The translations under genes were made by a program, and so were the position numbers. A stretch of DNA of 64,000 nucleotides, from NCBI GenBank assembly GCA_038002745.1, contig JBBODD010000001.1, forward strand, positions 558,001-622,000, read 5' to 3'. Positions 16,123 to 27,843 of the stretch are shown in pieces (within the stretch, counting starts at the first letter, position 1; the number at the start of each line of letters is the position of its first letter). Origin of the DNA: Bacillus sp. FSL H8-0547. GTDB taxonomy: Bacteria; Bacillota; Bacilli; Bacillales; Bacillaceae. Below the pieces are notes generated by a model that saw only the letters and a program-made list of their open reading frames with translations, was not told where the DNA came from and ran no database searches.

Positions 16123-17014
16123 TGTGCATCTCCCTTACTTTAAAATAGATGGCCTCAAGTCCGCTGTTTACCATCTCAGCTGAATAAATGGAATGCTTTT
16201 TCAAAAGTTCCCTCAGCAGCCCTGAAATGTGTTCTTTGGAAGGCAGAGTGAACACCGCCTCTCCCGGTTTCAGCTGGTCAAAAGGAAAACTTGCTGCACC
16301 CCTTTGAATCATAGCAGGCTCCGTTATAACTTTCACTTTGACCTCATTCAAGTATTTATCGGACAGCTCTAATACCGTGCCCTGTTCAACAATCGTGCGG
16401 TTTTCAAGAAACGCAAAAGAGTCGCAGACAGGTTCAAGCTGATGAAGAACATGGGAACAGATGATGATGGTTGTGCCTGTTTCTTTGTTGTATTTTTTCA
16501 AATAGGACAGGACCATTTTAATGCCGTCCGGATCTAACCCGTTTGTTGGTTCATCTAAATAAAGTAGCTTTGGTTTATGCAGGAGTGCTTTCGCCAGCGC
16601 AAGACGTTTTTTCATGCCTGTGCTGTAGGTGCCTGCAGGTTTGTCTTTATGTTCGGCAAGGTCAAAAAGCTCAAGCAGTTCTCCAGTTCTTGATTTTTCT
16701 TTTACACCGTATAAATCAGCAAAAAACGCAAGATTCTCCTGGCCGCTTAACTGGTGATAGAGGCCGGCACTTTCCGTCACAACACCGGACAGCTTCCTGA
16801 TTTCATCTCCGCTTGAGGCAGGATCATGGCCAAAAATGGAGATTTCACCGCTGTCGGGCTTGATGACGCCATTCAGGATCCGGATAAACGTCGTCTTTCC
16901 CGCACCGTTCGGACCGAGCAGCCCGATAATCCTTCCTTCTTCCGCTTTAAAATTCACACCATTCAGCACTGTGTGACTCCCAAATGATTTTGATACATCC
17001 GTGACCTTAATCAT
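16091..17014 (-). CDS. ABC transporter ATP-binding protein
   Basis: The 307-aa cytoplasmic ATPase has Walker A GPNGAGKT, the signature YSTGMKKRLALAKALL and Walker B LLYLDEPTNGLDP, followed by the H-loop (ICSHVLHQ). The C-terminal 80 residues are the accessory domain seen in NatA/CcmA-like exporters. It energises the ABC-2 permease encoded next. ATG 17014 follows AAAGGAG by ten bases; a TTG nine bases further upstream lies too close to that site. Gene order is regulator, CPBP protease, ATPase, permease, with gaps of about 20 bp or less. Confidence 0.9.
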   Translation of the reverse strand: MIKVTDVSKSFGSHTVLNGVNFKAEEGRIIGLLGPNGAGKTTFIRILNGVIKPDSGEISIFGHDPASSGDEIRKLSGVVTESAGLYHQLSGQENLAFFADLYGVKEKSRTGELLELFDLAEHKDKPAGTYSTGMKKRLALAKALLHKPKLLYLDEPTNGLDPDGIKMVLSYLKKYNKETGTTIIICSHVLHQLEPVCDSFAFLENRTIVEQGTVLELSDKYLNEVKVKVITEPAMIQRGAASFPFDQLKPGEAVFTLPSKEHISGLLRELLKKHSIYSAEMVNSGLEAIYFKVREMHNEQHNHEGHH

Positions 17015-17038
17015 ATCTGTCAATCTCCTTTTCTAACA

Positions 17039-17818
17039 TTAATAGAATAGCGGAATAAACAGCAGCTGCATGGAAATATGGGCAAACATATGAGAAATAA
17101 TTGCGTATTCGAATCCATTTTTCCAATACAGATAGCCGAAGAAAATTCCCCCAATGCCATTAAGCAAAAAGCTTCTGAACACGATTAACCCTGTAAGCTC
17201 GCCGAACACGACGAATGTAAAGGGTAAATGCAGCGCAGCAAATCCCAAAGCAGCAATGAGGATCGCTGCCCAGTATACGGTCTTGCCTGATGTTCTGAAA
17301 ATCTTGCGGAATCCCCATACAAGAAAGGAGACAAAAAACAGGCGGAGAAGTGTTTCTTCAAAAACGCCTCCTCCTACTACACCCGCAGCCAAACCGAGCC
17401 ATGAAAATTCAGGACTGAACTCATTTAATTGCAGAATGCGGTTTTCAAAATAAAAACGATCCGAAGCAACAATAAGAAACCCTGTTATTCCACCAAAGAT
17501 GACAGCAAGCACAAAAGGTTTACCTGCAAACGATTTGTTTTGCCCTTTTTCAAAAAAAGACTGCAGAATGTCAAACGAAAAACCCGTTTTGCGTGCAAGA
17601 TGAAACCCGGCCCAGGCTAACAGGAAACTCATCAAAAACAGCTGCGCGGAAAAAGCCAGAGACATAATCCCCACCTGCATATCCGCTGTCATTTTTTCAA
17701 ATTCGCTTTGCGGCAGCGCTGAATTTAAGGTCTCTAATTGGTAAGGCAGCAGCAAAAAACCTGCCCCAAAACATATGACGCCGATAAACAATGCAAGCTT
17801 CATTTCCAATTTTTTCAT
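17039..17818 (-). CDS. CPBP family intramembrane glutamic protease
   Basis: The 259-aa protein has about seven membrane helices and the three CPBP motifs: EETLLR (the glutamate pair), FAALHLPF and HMFAH. Such proteins (Abi/Rce1-like) cut or modify peptides in the membrane and often accompany bacteriocin or exporter genes. Here it is the second gene of a regulator-protease-ABC exporter operon, so it may process the exported substrate or protect against it (inference). GGGAGGG precedes the ATG. All expected catalytic residues are present. Confidence 0.85.
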   Translation of the reverse strand: MKKLEMKLALFIGVICFGAGFLLLPYQLETLNSALPQSEFEKMTADMQVGIMSLAFSAQLFLMSFLLAWAGFHLARKTGFSFDILQSFFEKGQNKSFAGKPFVLAVIFGGITGFLIVASDRFYFENRILQLNEFSPEFSWLGLAAGVVGGGVFEETLLRLFFVSFLVWGFRKIFRTSGKTVYWAAILIAALGFAALHLPFTFVVFGELTGLIVFRSFLLNGIGGIFFGYLYWKNGFEYAIISHMFAHISMQLLFIPLFY

Positions 17819-17838
17819 AAGATCCCTCCCAATGGCTG

Positions 17839-18360
17839 CTACTCAGGTATGACAATCGTTGCAATGTTTCTGCTTTTTCGTTCAGGTGAAGGCTCGTTTT
17901 TCATTGCCTTCAAAACGACCTTCCCGATTTCTTGGGCTGTTTCCATAAACTCCTCGTCGGAGAGGTGAACATTTGCAACCCTGTAGGTTACACCATCCTT
18001 TACTAAATCAGGGTTATCCTTCTCCAAATAAGCTTCATACATCCCCATTAAATGAGTGGTGAAATGCATAAACATTTCAAGATGCTCCTCTTTTGTGAGA
18101 TTGAGCAAATCCTCATGGGACTGAATAGCGGGTTCATTCAATGCATACACTTTCTCAACTGTTCCTCTAATCTGATTTTCCTGGACCACTGAAAGAATGT
18201 TTGCTTCGAGAAGCTTCTTCAGATGTCTGTATAACGTAGCCTGCGGAACATCTTCCACCCGCTCAGCGAGCTGCTGTACCGTCATTGTCTTTCCGTTCAA
18301 AAGGGACTGAACAATTTTTAACCGGACAGGATGAAGGATCAGGTCCATTTTTTTCTTCAT
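17839..18360 (-). CDS. ArsR-like winged-helix transcription regulator
   Basis: The 173-aa protein has an N-terminal winged helix (about 1-75: LILHPVRLKIVQSLL, then the recognition helix in VPQATLYRHLKKLLEAN) and a C-terminal helical domain for ligand sensing or dimerisation. It heads the CPBP/ABC exporter operon and is its likely repressor. ATG 18360 is preceded by GGAGGG at eight bases; the longer frame to 18423 runs through AT-rich promoter sequence and is rejected. A TTATTATCA/TGATAATAA-type palindrome lies directly upstream. Confidence 0.85.
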   Translation of the reverse strand: MKKKMDLILHPVRLKIVQSLLNGKTMTVQQLAERVEDVPQATLYRHLKKLLEANILSVVQENQIRGTVEKVYALNEPAIQSHEDLLNLTKEEHLEMFMHFTTHLMGMYEAYLEKDNPDLVKDGVTYRVANVHLSDEEFMETAQEIGKVVLKAMKNEPSPERKSRNIATIVIPE

Positions 18361-18379
18361 TTTTATAACCCTCCAACTT

Positions 18380-18401
18380 TTATTATCACTTTCAATAATA
18401 A
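18380..18401 (-). promoter_or_regulatory. Putative operator of the ABC exporter operon
   Basis: TTATTATCA (18380-18388) and the following TCAATAATAA form an imperfect inverted repeat about 20 bp upstream of the regulator start. Its position suggests binding by the encoded winged-helix protein. Confidence 0.45.
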
Positions 18402-18495
18402 TATACATAATGATAATAATCAACTGATGTTTCTTCCATTTTTTATCTTTTTAATCAATAATGAAACCATTATAATGAGAGAAAAATGAAGAGAG

Positions 18496-19235
18496 TTGAA
18501 TCCTTTGATTTCTTTTTTCAGCACATCCTATGAAAAAAATCCCTTCACATTATTTTCTCCCGCTCATCTAGGAGGACTCTGTTTTCTGCTCTTCCTGCTT
18601 GCTTGCATGTATGGTATGCGGAAAACCTTTCTTCATAAGGGATGGAATTTAGGATTCAGACTTTTGCTTGCAGGAACCGGAGTGCAGCAGCCTACCATAT
18701 CTGGCTCCTTTGGAATGGAACGTGGAACGCCGCCTATACACTGCCGCTTGAACTGTGCAGCATGAGTCTGTTTTTATGCATCATCCTGCTGATCACAAAA
18801 GACAGACGTATTTTTGAGGTTGTTTATTTTATCGGAATTGCAGGCGCAGGACTTGCCCTCCTGACTCCTGAACTCAACTACAGTTTCCCTCATCTGCGTT
18901 ATTTTCATTTTTTCCTGACCCACTCGGTTATCATGATGACCTGTTTCTTTTTTGTATGGACGGAGGGATATCAGGTCACGTTTACGTCCGTTTTCAAAAC
19001 AATGGGCTTTCTGAATTTGGCCGCTGTCTGTATCTTTTTCATCAATCACGCACTTGGCGGAAATTATATGTTCCTTTCGCAAAAGCCGGTGAATCCGACT
19101 CCGATTGATTTCCTTGGTCCGTATCCGTGGTATATTCTTTCGCTGGAGGCTGTTGCGTTTTGCCTGTTTATGCTTCTTGCCCTTCCGTTTTACACTGGCA
19201 AAATGAAAGACAGCAAGGCAGAAAGATCTTTATAA
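18496..19235 (+). pseudogene. YwaF-like (TIGR02206) membrane protein, frameshifted
   Basis: Two overlapping frames together encode one multi-helix YwaF/TIGR02206 protein. The first (18496 to about 18690) gives FTLFSPAHLGGLCF to FRLLLAGTGVQQ. The second (from about 18690 to 19235) continues with AYHIWLLWNGTW, LPLELCSMSL and FLGPYPWYI. One missing base after the two CAG codons at 18685-18690 would join them perfectly. The second frame is clean to its stop, so the lesion is recent or an assembly error. There is no ATG: TTG at 18496 or, better spaced after GAGAG, TTG at 18505 is the probable start. Function of the family is unknown. Confidence 0.8.
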
Positions 19236-19242
19236 AAATAAA

Positions 19243-19268
19243 AGAGAAGTGACCGAAATCACTTCTCT
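19243..19268. terminator. Bidirectional terminator overlapping a coding end
   Basis: AGAGAAGTGA and TCACTTCTCT form a perfect 10-bp stem between two convergent genes. The right arm contains the last codons and the stop of the lipoprotein gene (19259). Confidence 0.8.
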
Positions 19269-19807
19269 TCTGTATGCTTAATCACTTCCTCTATAACATC
19301 AAGCGCATCCTCTTCTGAAAAATCACTGCTCAGTAAAAATTCAAAACTGTAGGATCCTCCCTCTGCATTGAAGGATACTAAAAGAAATTTATCTTCAAGT
19401 TTGTTGTATTGAACGTTTTCACCATCCACAACCCTGCTCTCGTCTTTATCTAAATCCAGCTTATAGGAGCTGTAGGTAAGTCTGAATTTCGGTTCACCGC
19501 TGTAAGGACCGTAAAAAAGCTTGGAATCTGCCGAATCAGGTGACTTTTTCTCCTCTTTTTCCAGCTCCCCAATCTCAGATGCATAGGTCAGTTCCAGATC
19601 CTTCTTTCCGTTCTTTATTTCCGCCGGCGGGTAAAAAACTTCGGCATATACCACCGGATACTCATCAAATTCCGGGACATAAATGTCTCTACCAAATTCC
19701 TTTTGAATATCACTTTTAACATCTTTCGGCACGGCATTCGCCTCAAGCGAACATCCTCCCGAAAGCAGTGCAGCGGCAACAACAAACAATGCGCTAAGTT
19801 TTTTCAT
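19259..19807 (-). CDS. Uncharacterised lipoprotein
   Basis: The 182-aa product has a lipoprotein signal with lipobox LSGGC, so it should be attached to the outer face of the membrane. The mature part is acidic and beta-rich with no motif I can name (PVVYAEVFYPPAEI, FRLTYSSYKLDLDKDESRVV). AAGGGGG precedes ATG 19807; a longer frame to 19858 starts before that site. It may be the first gene downstream of the MFS gene on the same strand, with a 64-bp gap. Function unknown. Confidence 0.75.
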   Translation of the reverse strand: MKKLSALFVVAAALLSGGCSLEANAVPKDVKSDIQKEFGRDIYVPEFDEYPVVYAEVFYPPAEIKNGKKDLELTYASEIGELEKEEKKSPDSADSKLFYGPYSGEPKFRLTYSSYKLDLDKDESRVVDGENVQYNKLEDKFLLVSFNAEGGSYSFEFLLSSDFSEEDALDVIEEVIKHTEEK

Positions 19808-19871
19808 GTTTGGTCCCCCTTTTTTAAGTAATACGACCAGGGGATCTATAAGTTTCAATTTTTTAACATTT

Positions 19872-21104
19872 TTACAGGGATGCCTGTTGGTTAAGAACGC
19901 TCGCTTCGACTTTTCTTTCCATTTCTTTTTTCACCAGAAAAAGAACCGGAATTCCTGATAGGGTCACAAGCATGAGACAGCTGAAGACGGCCGCAGGGCT
20001 GCTTATTCCGTATGCATCAAGCAGGATTCCGCCGATCCAGGGGCCGATGACATTTCCAAGCTGGGTAAAGCCCATAGCTCCAAAATACGTTCCCTTCATC
20101 TCAGGGTTTGACAGTTCATCGATGAGGACGTCCATCATGGAGAAGAGGAGAACCTCTCCTACTGTAAACAAGATGACCACAAGTGCAATCAGCCAGATGC
20201 TGTGGGCGAATGCAAAACTGAAAAGACTGATTCCGACCAGCATATTCCCAAGAATAATAGAAAAAATGGGAGGATGTTTTTTTGCAACTCTTACAATCGG
20301 ATACTGGATCACCAGCACTGTCACGGCATTTAGCGACAGCAGGATTGAAAATGTTTTAGCCCCGTCTTTAATGTCAGGCGACATCGCAAAGAATTGAGGC
20401 AGTGTCGAGGTCAGCTGTGAAAATCCGGTGATGCACAGGATGAGGCCGACCAGAGATAAAAGAAGCAATTTATCTTTTCTTGTCACGTGCAAAGCTTCTT
20501 TAAAAGAAATCCGCACAGCCGCCTTCGTTTCGGTTTTATGAGATGTTTTCATAAACGTAATCAAAAGGGAAAACCCGTAGAGGGCATAGATAATGGCGGC
20601 TATAAAAAACGGTGATGTAGTTTTTGCCGAACCCAAGTAAATACCGAGCAGCGGTCCAAAGACGACCCCCACATTGATTGCGGCGTACCTTAAATTAAAG
20701 ATAAGAAGTCTGTTTTTCTGCTCTGTCAGGTCGGATAAAAGGGCTCTTGATGTCGGTTCAAATACGGATCGGCATACTCCGTTCAGCGCATTCATAATGA
20801 AGAATGCGAAAACCGTATCAGCAGCGCCAAAGCCGATAAAAACGAATACCCATCCGAAAATAGATGTGATCAGCACTTTTTTCCTGCCCAGTTTGTCTGA
20901 CAGATATCCGCCATAGAAGCTTGATAAAATACCTGCAAGCGAGCTTACGGCAATAATGGTTCCGGTCATAGCGGCCGATACGCCCTTCACCTGCGTTAAA
21001 TAGATTGCTAAAAATGGAAGACTCATAGATGTTGCCATGCGCCCGAAAATGGTTCCGATCAGGATGTTCCAGCCGAGCGGATGGACGTGTTTAAGCTGAT
21101 TCAT
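19872..21104 (-). CDS. MFS transporter (drug-efflux type)
   Basis: The 410-aa protein has 12 predicted helices. The MFS signature between helices 2 and 3 is present (GGYLSDKLGRKKVLI), as is the motif-C-like region GPLLGIYLG near helix 5. It resembles MdtH/YttB-type drug exporters driven by the proton gradient. ATG 21104 has GGAGG at seven bases; the frame to 21143 begins before that. Substrate is unknown. Confidence 0.85.
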   Translation of the reverse strand: MNQLKHVHPLGWNILIGTIFGRMATSMSLPFLAIYLTQVKGVSAAMTGTIIAVSSLAGILSSFYGGYLSDKLGRKKVLITSIFGWVFVFIGFGAADTVFAFFIMNALNGVCRSVFEPTSRALLSDLTEQKNRLLIFNLRYAAINVGVVFGPLLGIYLGSAKTTSPFFIAAIIYALYGFSLLITFMKTSHKTETKAAVRISFKEALHVTRKDKLLLLSLVGLILCITGFSQLTSTLPQFFAMSPDIKDGAKTFSILLSLNAVTVLVIQYPIVRVAKKHPPIFSIILGNMLVGISLFSFAFAHSIWLIALVVILFTVGEVLLFSMMDVLIDELSNPEMKGTYFGAMGFTQLGNVIGPWIGGILLDAYGISSPAAVFSCLMLVTLSGIPVLFLVKKEMERKVEASVLNQQASL

Positions 21105-21262
21105 TTTGGTTCCTCCGTCCTGTAATAAGAGAAAGTTTACCACAATTTCACAATTTTTGAATCCTTAAATGGAACGAAGATTCTCATTCTTAAGTAGGAG
21201 ATTGTATGTCCGGTATCGAATCGTTCTGAGAAAGGATTTTCATTTTTAAAGGAGGAATGAGG

Positions 21263-22018
21263 ATGTCAGAACGTTATCCCGTATTAGAAGGCGCAGAACC
21301 ATTTTACTTTGAAGGAAATTCAATAGGTATTCTCGTATCACACGGATTTACCGGCTCCACCCAAAGCATGCGTCCGCTCGGCGAGGCTTATGCAAAAGCA
21401 GGATACACGGTTTGCGGTCCGAGGCTGAAAGGCCATGGCACGCACTATGAGGAAATGGAAGGAACCACTTATGAGGATTGGACTGCTTCTGTAGAAGAAG
21501 GCTACCAGTGGCTTAAAGACCGCTGCAGCACGATCTTTGTGACCGGCCTGTCCATGGGCGGCACACTGACACTCTACCTTGCCCAAAAACATCCGGAAAT
21601 AAAAGCGATTATCCCGATCAACGCAGCGGTTGAAATCCCTACTATGGCAGGCGCCCAGCAGATTCAGGCCCGTTTTCTTGATGCCATCGGATCGGATATC
21701 AAAAATCCTGCTGTTACCGAGCTTGCGTACGATAAAACACCGGTTCAATCCATAAAAGAAATTAATAAGCTTATGGCGCTGGTAAGACAAAACTTACATG
21801 AAATCAAATGCCCGGCACTCGTTTTTGTATCAACAGAGGATCACGTCGTTCCGCCGGATAACTCCAGGCTCATCATGGATGAAATCTCGTCCGAGCATAA
21901 AAAAATGATTGTCCTTGAAAACAGCTACCATGTGGCTACACTTGATCATGATCAGCAGATCATTATTGATCAGACGCTTGCGTTTATCGAGCATGTATTG
22001 AATCAGACAGCTGTATGA
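21263..22018 (+). CDS. Carboxylesterase / monoacylglycerol lipase-like hydrolase (Est30 type)
   Basis: The 251-aa alpha/beta hydrolase carries the triad Ser97 (GLSMGG), Asp193 (STEDHVVPP) and His223 (NSYHVATLDHD), plus the oxyanion segment SHGFTGS. These features match Geobacillus Est30 and related carboxylesterases that cut short to medium chain esters in the cytoplasm. AAAGGAGG is well spaced for ATG 21263 and too close for ATG 21257. The gene is followed after 40 bp by repeat array D, with no ordinary terminator; intact palindromes in the first array units could serve as one. Confidence 0.9.
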   Translation: MSERYPVLEGAEPFYFEGNSIGILVSHGFTGSTQSMRPLGEAYAKAGYTVCGPRLKGHGTHYEEMEGTTYEDWTASVEEGYQWLKDRCSTIFVTGLSMGGTLTLYLAQKHPEIKAIIPINAAVEIPTMAGAQQIQARFLDAIGSDIKNPAVTELAYDKTPVQSIKEINKLMALVRQNLHEIKCPALVFVSTEDHVVPPDNSRLIMDEISSEHKKMIVLENSYHVATLDHDQQIIIDQTLAFIEHVLNQTAV

Positions 22019-22057
22019 CCCGGCCGGCATTGCCGGCAGCAGGAGGCATCTTGTTTT

Positions 22058-22320
22058 CTTATGACCCTTCACATCGCTCAGTCTGCGCTGAAGGGTTATT
22101 TCTTCCTCTCTTATGACCCCTCACATCACTCCAGCTGGGATGAGGGGTTATTTCCTCTTCTCTTATGACCCTTCCCATCACTCCCGCCGGGCTGAACAAG
22201 CATTTCACACTTTCTTATGACCCTTCACATCACTCCCGACGGGCTGAACAGGCATTTCACACGTACTTACAACCCTTCACATCACTCCCTAACGGCTCAA
22301 CAGGCATTTCTTCCACTTTT
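22058..22320. repeat. Intergenic tandem array D, 52-bp period, 5 units
   Basis: CTTATGACCC (the last copy CTTACAACCC) starts units at 22058, 22110, 22162, 22214 and 22266, exactly 52 bp apart. Unit 1 contains CCCTTCA pairing with TGAAGGG, and unit 2 has the matching double change CCCCTCA with TGAGGGG. Units 3-5 have lost the right arm (GGGCTGAACA...). The array lies between the esterase stop and a small membrane protein gene on the same strand. Confidence 0.9.
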
Positions 22321-22409
22321 CAACCTTACCACGGGGTTTTCACTCGTTTATTATTGCCGTTTTCAGGAAGCAAACGGTACAATGAATGAATAGAAAGGGT
22401 GATACGGGT

Positions 22410-22628
22410 ATGGAAATGATTATAGGGCTGATCTGCTTTCTCATCTACCTTAAAATCGGCAGCTTGATTCCTTTTGAGGGGGATCTGCCGCTGTTGACCA
22501 AAATCATTTTATTGATCTTCTGGCTTCCGCTTTTTATCTACATGACGATCGGCATCAACGTCAAAAAAGATTTTAAAGGAATTCAGTTTGATCAAAAGGG
22601 GCGGATACGATTTTTTCAGAAGAAATAA
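22410..22628 (+). CDS. Small two-helix membrane protein
   Basis: The 72-aa product has two hydrophobic segments (about 3-18 and 28-49) and a basic C-terminal tail (GIQFDQKGRIRFFQKK). I do not recognise the family. AAAGGGTG lies upstream of ATG 22410, so this start is preferred over the in-frame ATG at 22386. A second small membrane protein gene follows after 36 bp, and the two may be co-transcribed. Confidence 0.6.
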   Translation: MEMIIGLICFLIYLKIGSLIPFEGDLPLLTKIILLIFWLPLFIYMTIGINVKKDFKGIQFDQKGRIRFFQKK

Positions 22629-22664
22629 AGATTTATAACTAAACAGAAATAGAGGTTTTAATCT

Positions 22665-22925
22665 ATGGAATGGCTGTACAATTTTCTTTTTAGTGCTGTT
22701 TTTGCGGTTTACTTATTCATAAAAGCTCCTAAATACAATAAAAACAGGTGGCTGTGGGCGGTGCTTGGTTATTTCTTTACCATTTTCGCTCTATGTATTT
22801 TCTTTATCCAGACCGGCAGAAAAAGTCTTGGATGGATCCTCTTCAGCATCATTGCCCTGCTGCTGATTATTGGAGCACTTCTTGTCTTTGGGATCCTGTA
22901 TTTTTTCGGATCACTTAAAGGGTAA
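22665..22925 (+). CDS. Small membrane protein
   Basis: The 86-aa product has three hydrophobic stretches (about 5-18, 31-48, 56-82) separated by basic residues (KAPKYNKNRW, QTGRKSLG). This suggests an integral membrane protein; the family is not recognised. AGAGG precedes the ATG. A strong hairpin terminator follows directly. Confidence 0.6.
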   Translation: MEWLYNFLFSAVFAVYLFIKAPKYNKNRWLWAVLGYFFTIFALCIFFIQTGRKSLGWILFSIIALLLIIGALLVFGILYFFGSLKG

Positions 22926-22928
22926 ACA

Positions 22929-22960
22929 CTAGCAAGCTCACCAATATCAGAGCTTGCTAG
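22929..22960. terminator. Bidirectional terminator
   Basis: CTAGCAAGCTC and GAGCTTGCTAG pair perfectly between two convergent genes. The right arm runs into the 3' end of the GNAT gene on the minus strand (22957). Confidence 0.75.
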
Positions 22961-23448
22961 ATCCTCTTAAATCCAGGCTCCTGCAGCACCATAACTTTGA
23001 ACGTGACCCCCTCATTCTCAAACCTTGCCGCTTCATTAAAGCCCGCTTTCTCATAAATGCGCGAAGCACGCTCATTAAAGCAGGCCACCGTCAGCCGGAG
23101 CGGGGTATTCGGAAAGCCTGCTCTTGCCTGATTGAGAATAAAGGCAAAAAATGCAGATCCCTGCCCTTTTCCGGTTAAGTGAGGATTCATGCCAAGGCCG
23201 ATATCAATCATGTTTGCCGAATAGATTTGAGCCATGAATCTGCTTGGAACCTGAGCCGTGATGCCGAAACAGAAAAAGCCTGCTATCTCCCCCGCTTTGT
23301 TCTTTATTGCATAATAGGGATGTGAAAGCATTCCATGAATGTTCTCTTCGCTTACTTCCATGTTATAAAAGTCGTACGGTGCCTCATAGCGCCACCCCAG
23401 AATTTCAACAGCCGTTTGGCGGCCCACTTTTTCAATTAAAACATCCAT
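22957..23448 (-). CDS. GNAT family N-acetyltransferase
   Basis: The 163-aa GNAT protein has the acetyl-CoA loop in MNPHLTGKGQGSAF and the conserved LTVACFNERASRIYEKAGF helix near the C-terminus. This is the RimJ/RimL-like arrangement. The N-terminal WRYEAPYDFYNM segment is typical of one Bacillus subgroup of uncharacterised acetyltransferases. The substrate is unknown. The gene stands alone between two terminators. Confidence 0.85.
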   Translation of the reverse strand: MDVLIEKVGRQTAVEILGWRYEAPYDFYNMEVSEENIHGMLSHPYYAIKNKAGEIAGFFCFGITAQVPSRFMAQIYSANMIDIGLGMNPHLTGKGQGSAFFAFILNQARAGFPNTPLRLTVACFNERASRIYEKAGFNEAARFENEGVTFKVMVLQEPGFKRI

Positions 23449-23545
23449 ATTACGCTTCCCCCGTCCGAACTCTTGTTTTAATGAAGTTCTTATACCATCA
23501 GTCTATTTTACTGCTTTACTGAGAATGACGAACACTGTATAAAAA

Positions 23546-23583
23546 GCGAAAAGACCAGCCGTCATCCCGGTTGGTCTTTTCGC
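23546..23583 (-). terminator. Terminator after the beta-galactosidase gene
   Basis: A long stem GCGAAAAGACCA / TGGTCTTTTCGC lies just beyond the stop at 23591. It is nearly symmetrical and may act on both strands. Confidence 0.8.
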
Positions 23584-23590
23584 CTCACCC

Positions 23591-26611
<3,021 letters not shown>

Positions 26612-26629
26612 CTAAAATTTGATTGACTG

Positions 26630-26669
26630 AAAAGAGCTATCCCCGTTATCAGCAGCGGATAGCTCTTTT
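26630..26669 (-). terminator. Terminator between oxidoreductase and beta-galactosidase genes
   Basis: AAAAGAGCTATCC and GGATAGCTCTTTT form a perfect 13-bp stem with T residues on both sides. It sits 36 bp downstream of the oxidoreductase stop and 36 bp upstream of the lacZ start. Confidence 0.85.
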
Positions 26670-26705
26670 CCTATTTCTTTAGAACGTGCCGGTTTCCTTT
26701 TTTCT

Positions 26706-27806
26706 TTAGGCAAATGCTTCTTCTTTTTTAAAATAAACGGGTTTTCCTGTTTTAGCTGATTCGTAAATGGCTTCAAGAATTTCACTCACACGGAGAGCTT
26801 CTTCCGGTTTTACAAGAGGCTCCCTGTCTTCCAAAATGGCCTCAATCCACATTCTTGCTTCTCTGTCCTGAGGTTCTTCTGTCTCGCCTTCAAAGAAAGC
26901 GACCGATCCGTCATTCAGCTCAGGTTTTTTCATGAAGAACTTCCCGAATTCTTCTCCGTTGATTCTGAGGCCGTCCTTCATATCGGCACCGCCTTCTGTC
27001 CCGCAAAGCGTTGTCTGCCCTTCGCCAATATCAAGTGTGTTTAAAGCCCAGCTTGATTCAAGTACTATGGTTGCGCCATTTTCCATCGTGATAAAACCGA
27101 AGGCCGAGTCTTCCACTTCATAATCTTCCTGTTTCCAGGCACCGAATATATTCGCTTCACTTGTTCGGCCGTCCCACGCTTTGTATGTATTGCCGACCAC
27201 ATATTTCACGTCGTAATTATTCAGCAGCCATAGAGTCAGGTCCAGTGCATGTGTACCGATATCAATGAGAGGCCCGCCGCCTTGTTCTTCTTTGTTTAAA
27301 AAGATTCCCCAGGTCGGCACTGCCCGTCTTCTGACCGCATGTGCTTTTGCGTAATAGACGTTTCCAAGCTGGCCCGATTCGCAGATTTTCTTCAAATGCA
27401 TGCTGTCATCCCGGTATCTGTTCTGATAGCCGACCGTCAGTTTTTTTCCGGTTCTTTTTGCTGCCTCTACCATCGCTCTTGCCTCATCAGCCGTTTTTGC
27501 CATCGGCTTTTCGCACATCACATGTTTGCCGGACTCAAGGGCATCAATCGTGATATAAGAATGCGATTTATTTGGCGTGCAGACATGCACAACATCCAGC
27601 TCTTCTTTTAAAAGCTCTTGATAATCCGTAAACACTTTCGCTCCAGCTGTTCCAAACGTTTCAGCAGCGTCTTGCGCACGGCTTTCAACAAGATCGCAAA
27701 AAGCAGTGAGTTCCACATTTTTTTGTTTTGAAAGAGCAGGGAGGTGCTTTTGAATTCCAATCCCCCCGCATCCAATGATTCCAACCTTAAGAATTTTGTT
27801 TGACAT
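26706..27806 (-). CDS. Gfo/Idh/MocA family oxidoreductase
   Basis: The 366-aa protein has an N-terminal Rossmann fold (VGIIGCGGIGIQKHLPAL) and the EKP motif (HVMCEKPMAKT) that marks NAD(P)-dependent sugar dehydrogenases. The C-terminal beta-sheet domain contains GGGPLIDIGTHALDLTLWL, where the histidine and aspartate are catalytic. It should oxidise or reduce a sugar or inositol-like compound derived from the imported substrate. GGAGG precedes the ATG. It is the last gene of the permease operon, 37 bp after the second permease. Confidence 0.9.
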   Translation of the reverse strand: MSNKILKVGIIGCGGIGIQKHLPALSKQKNVELTAFCDLVESRAQDAAETFGTAGAKVFTDYQELLKEELDVVHVCTPNKSHSYITIDALESGKHVMCEKPMAKTADEARAMVEAAKRTGKKLTVGYQNRYRDDSMHLKKICESGQLGNVYYAKAHAVRRRAVPTWGIFLNKEEQGGGPLIDIGTHALDLTLWLLNNYDVKYVVGNTYKAWDGRTSEANIFGAWKQEDYEVEDSAFGFITMENGATIVLESSWALNTLDIGEGQTTLCGTEGGADMKDGLRINGEEFGKFFMKKPELNDGSVAFFEGETEEPQDREARMWIEAILEDREPLVKPEEALRVSEILEAIYESAKTGKPVYFKKEEAFA

Positions 27807-27843
27807 CTTTTTTTCCTCCAGTTCAAGTATGATTCCAGCGTTT

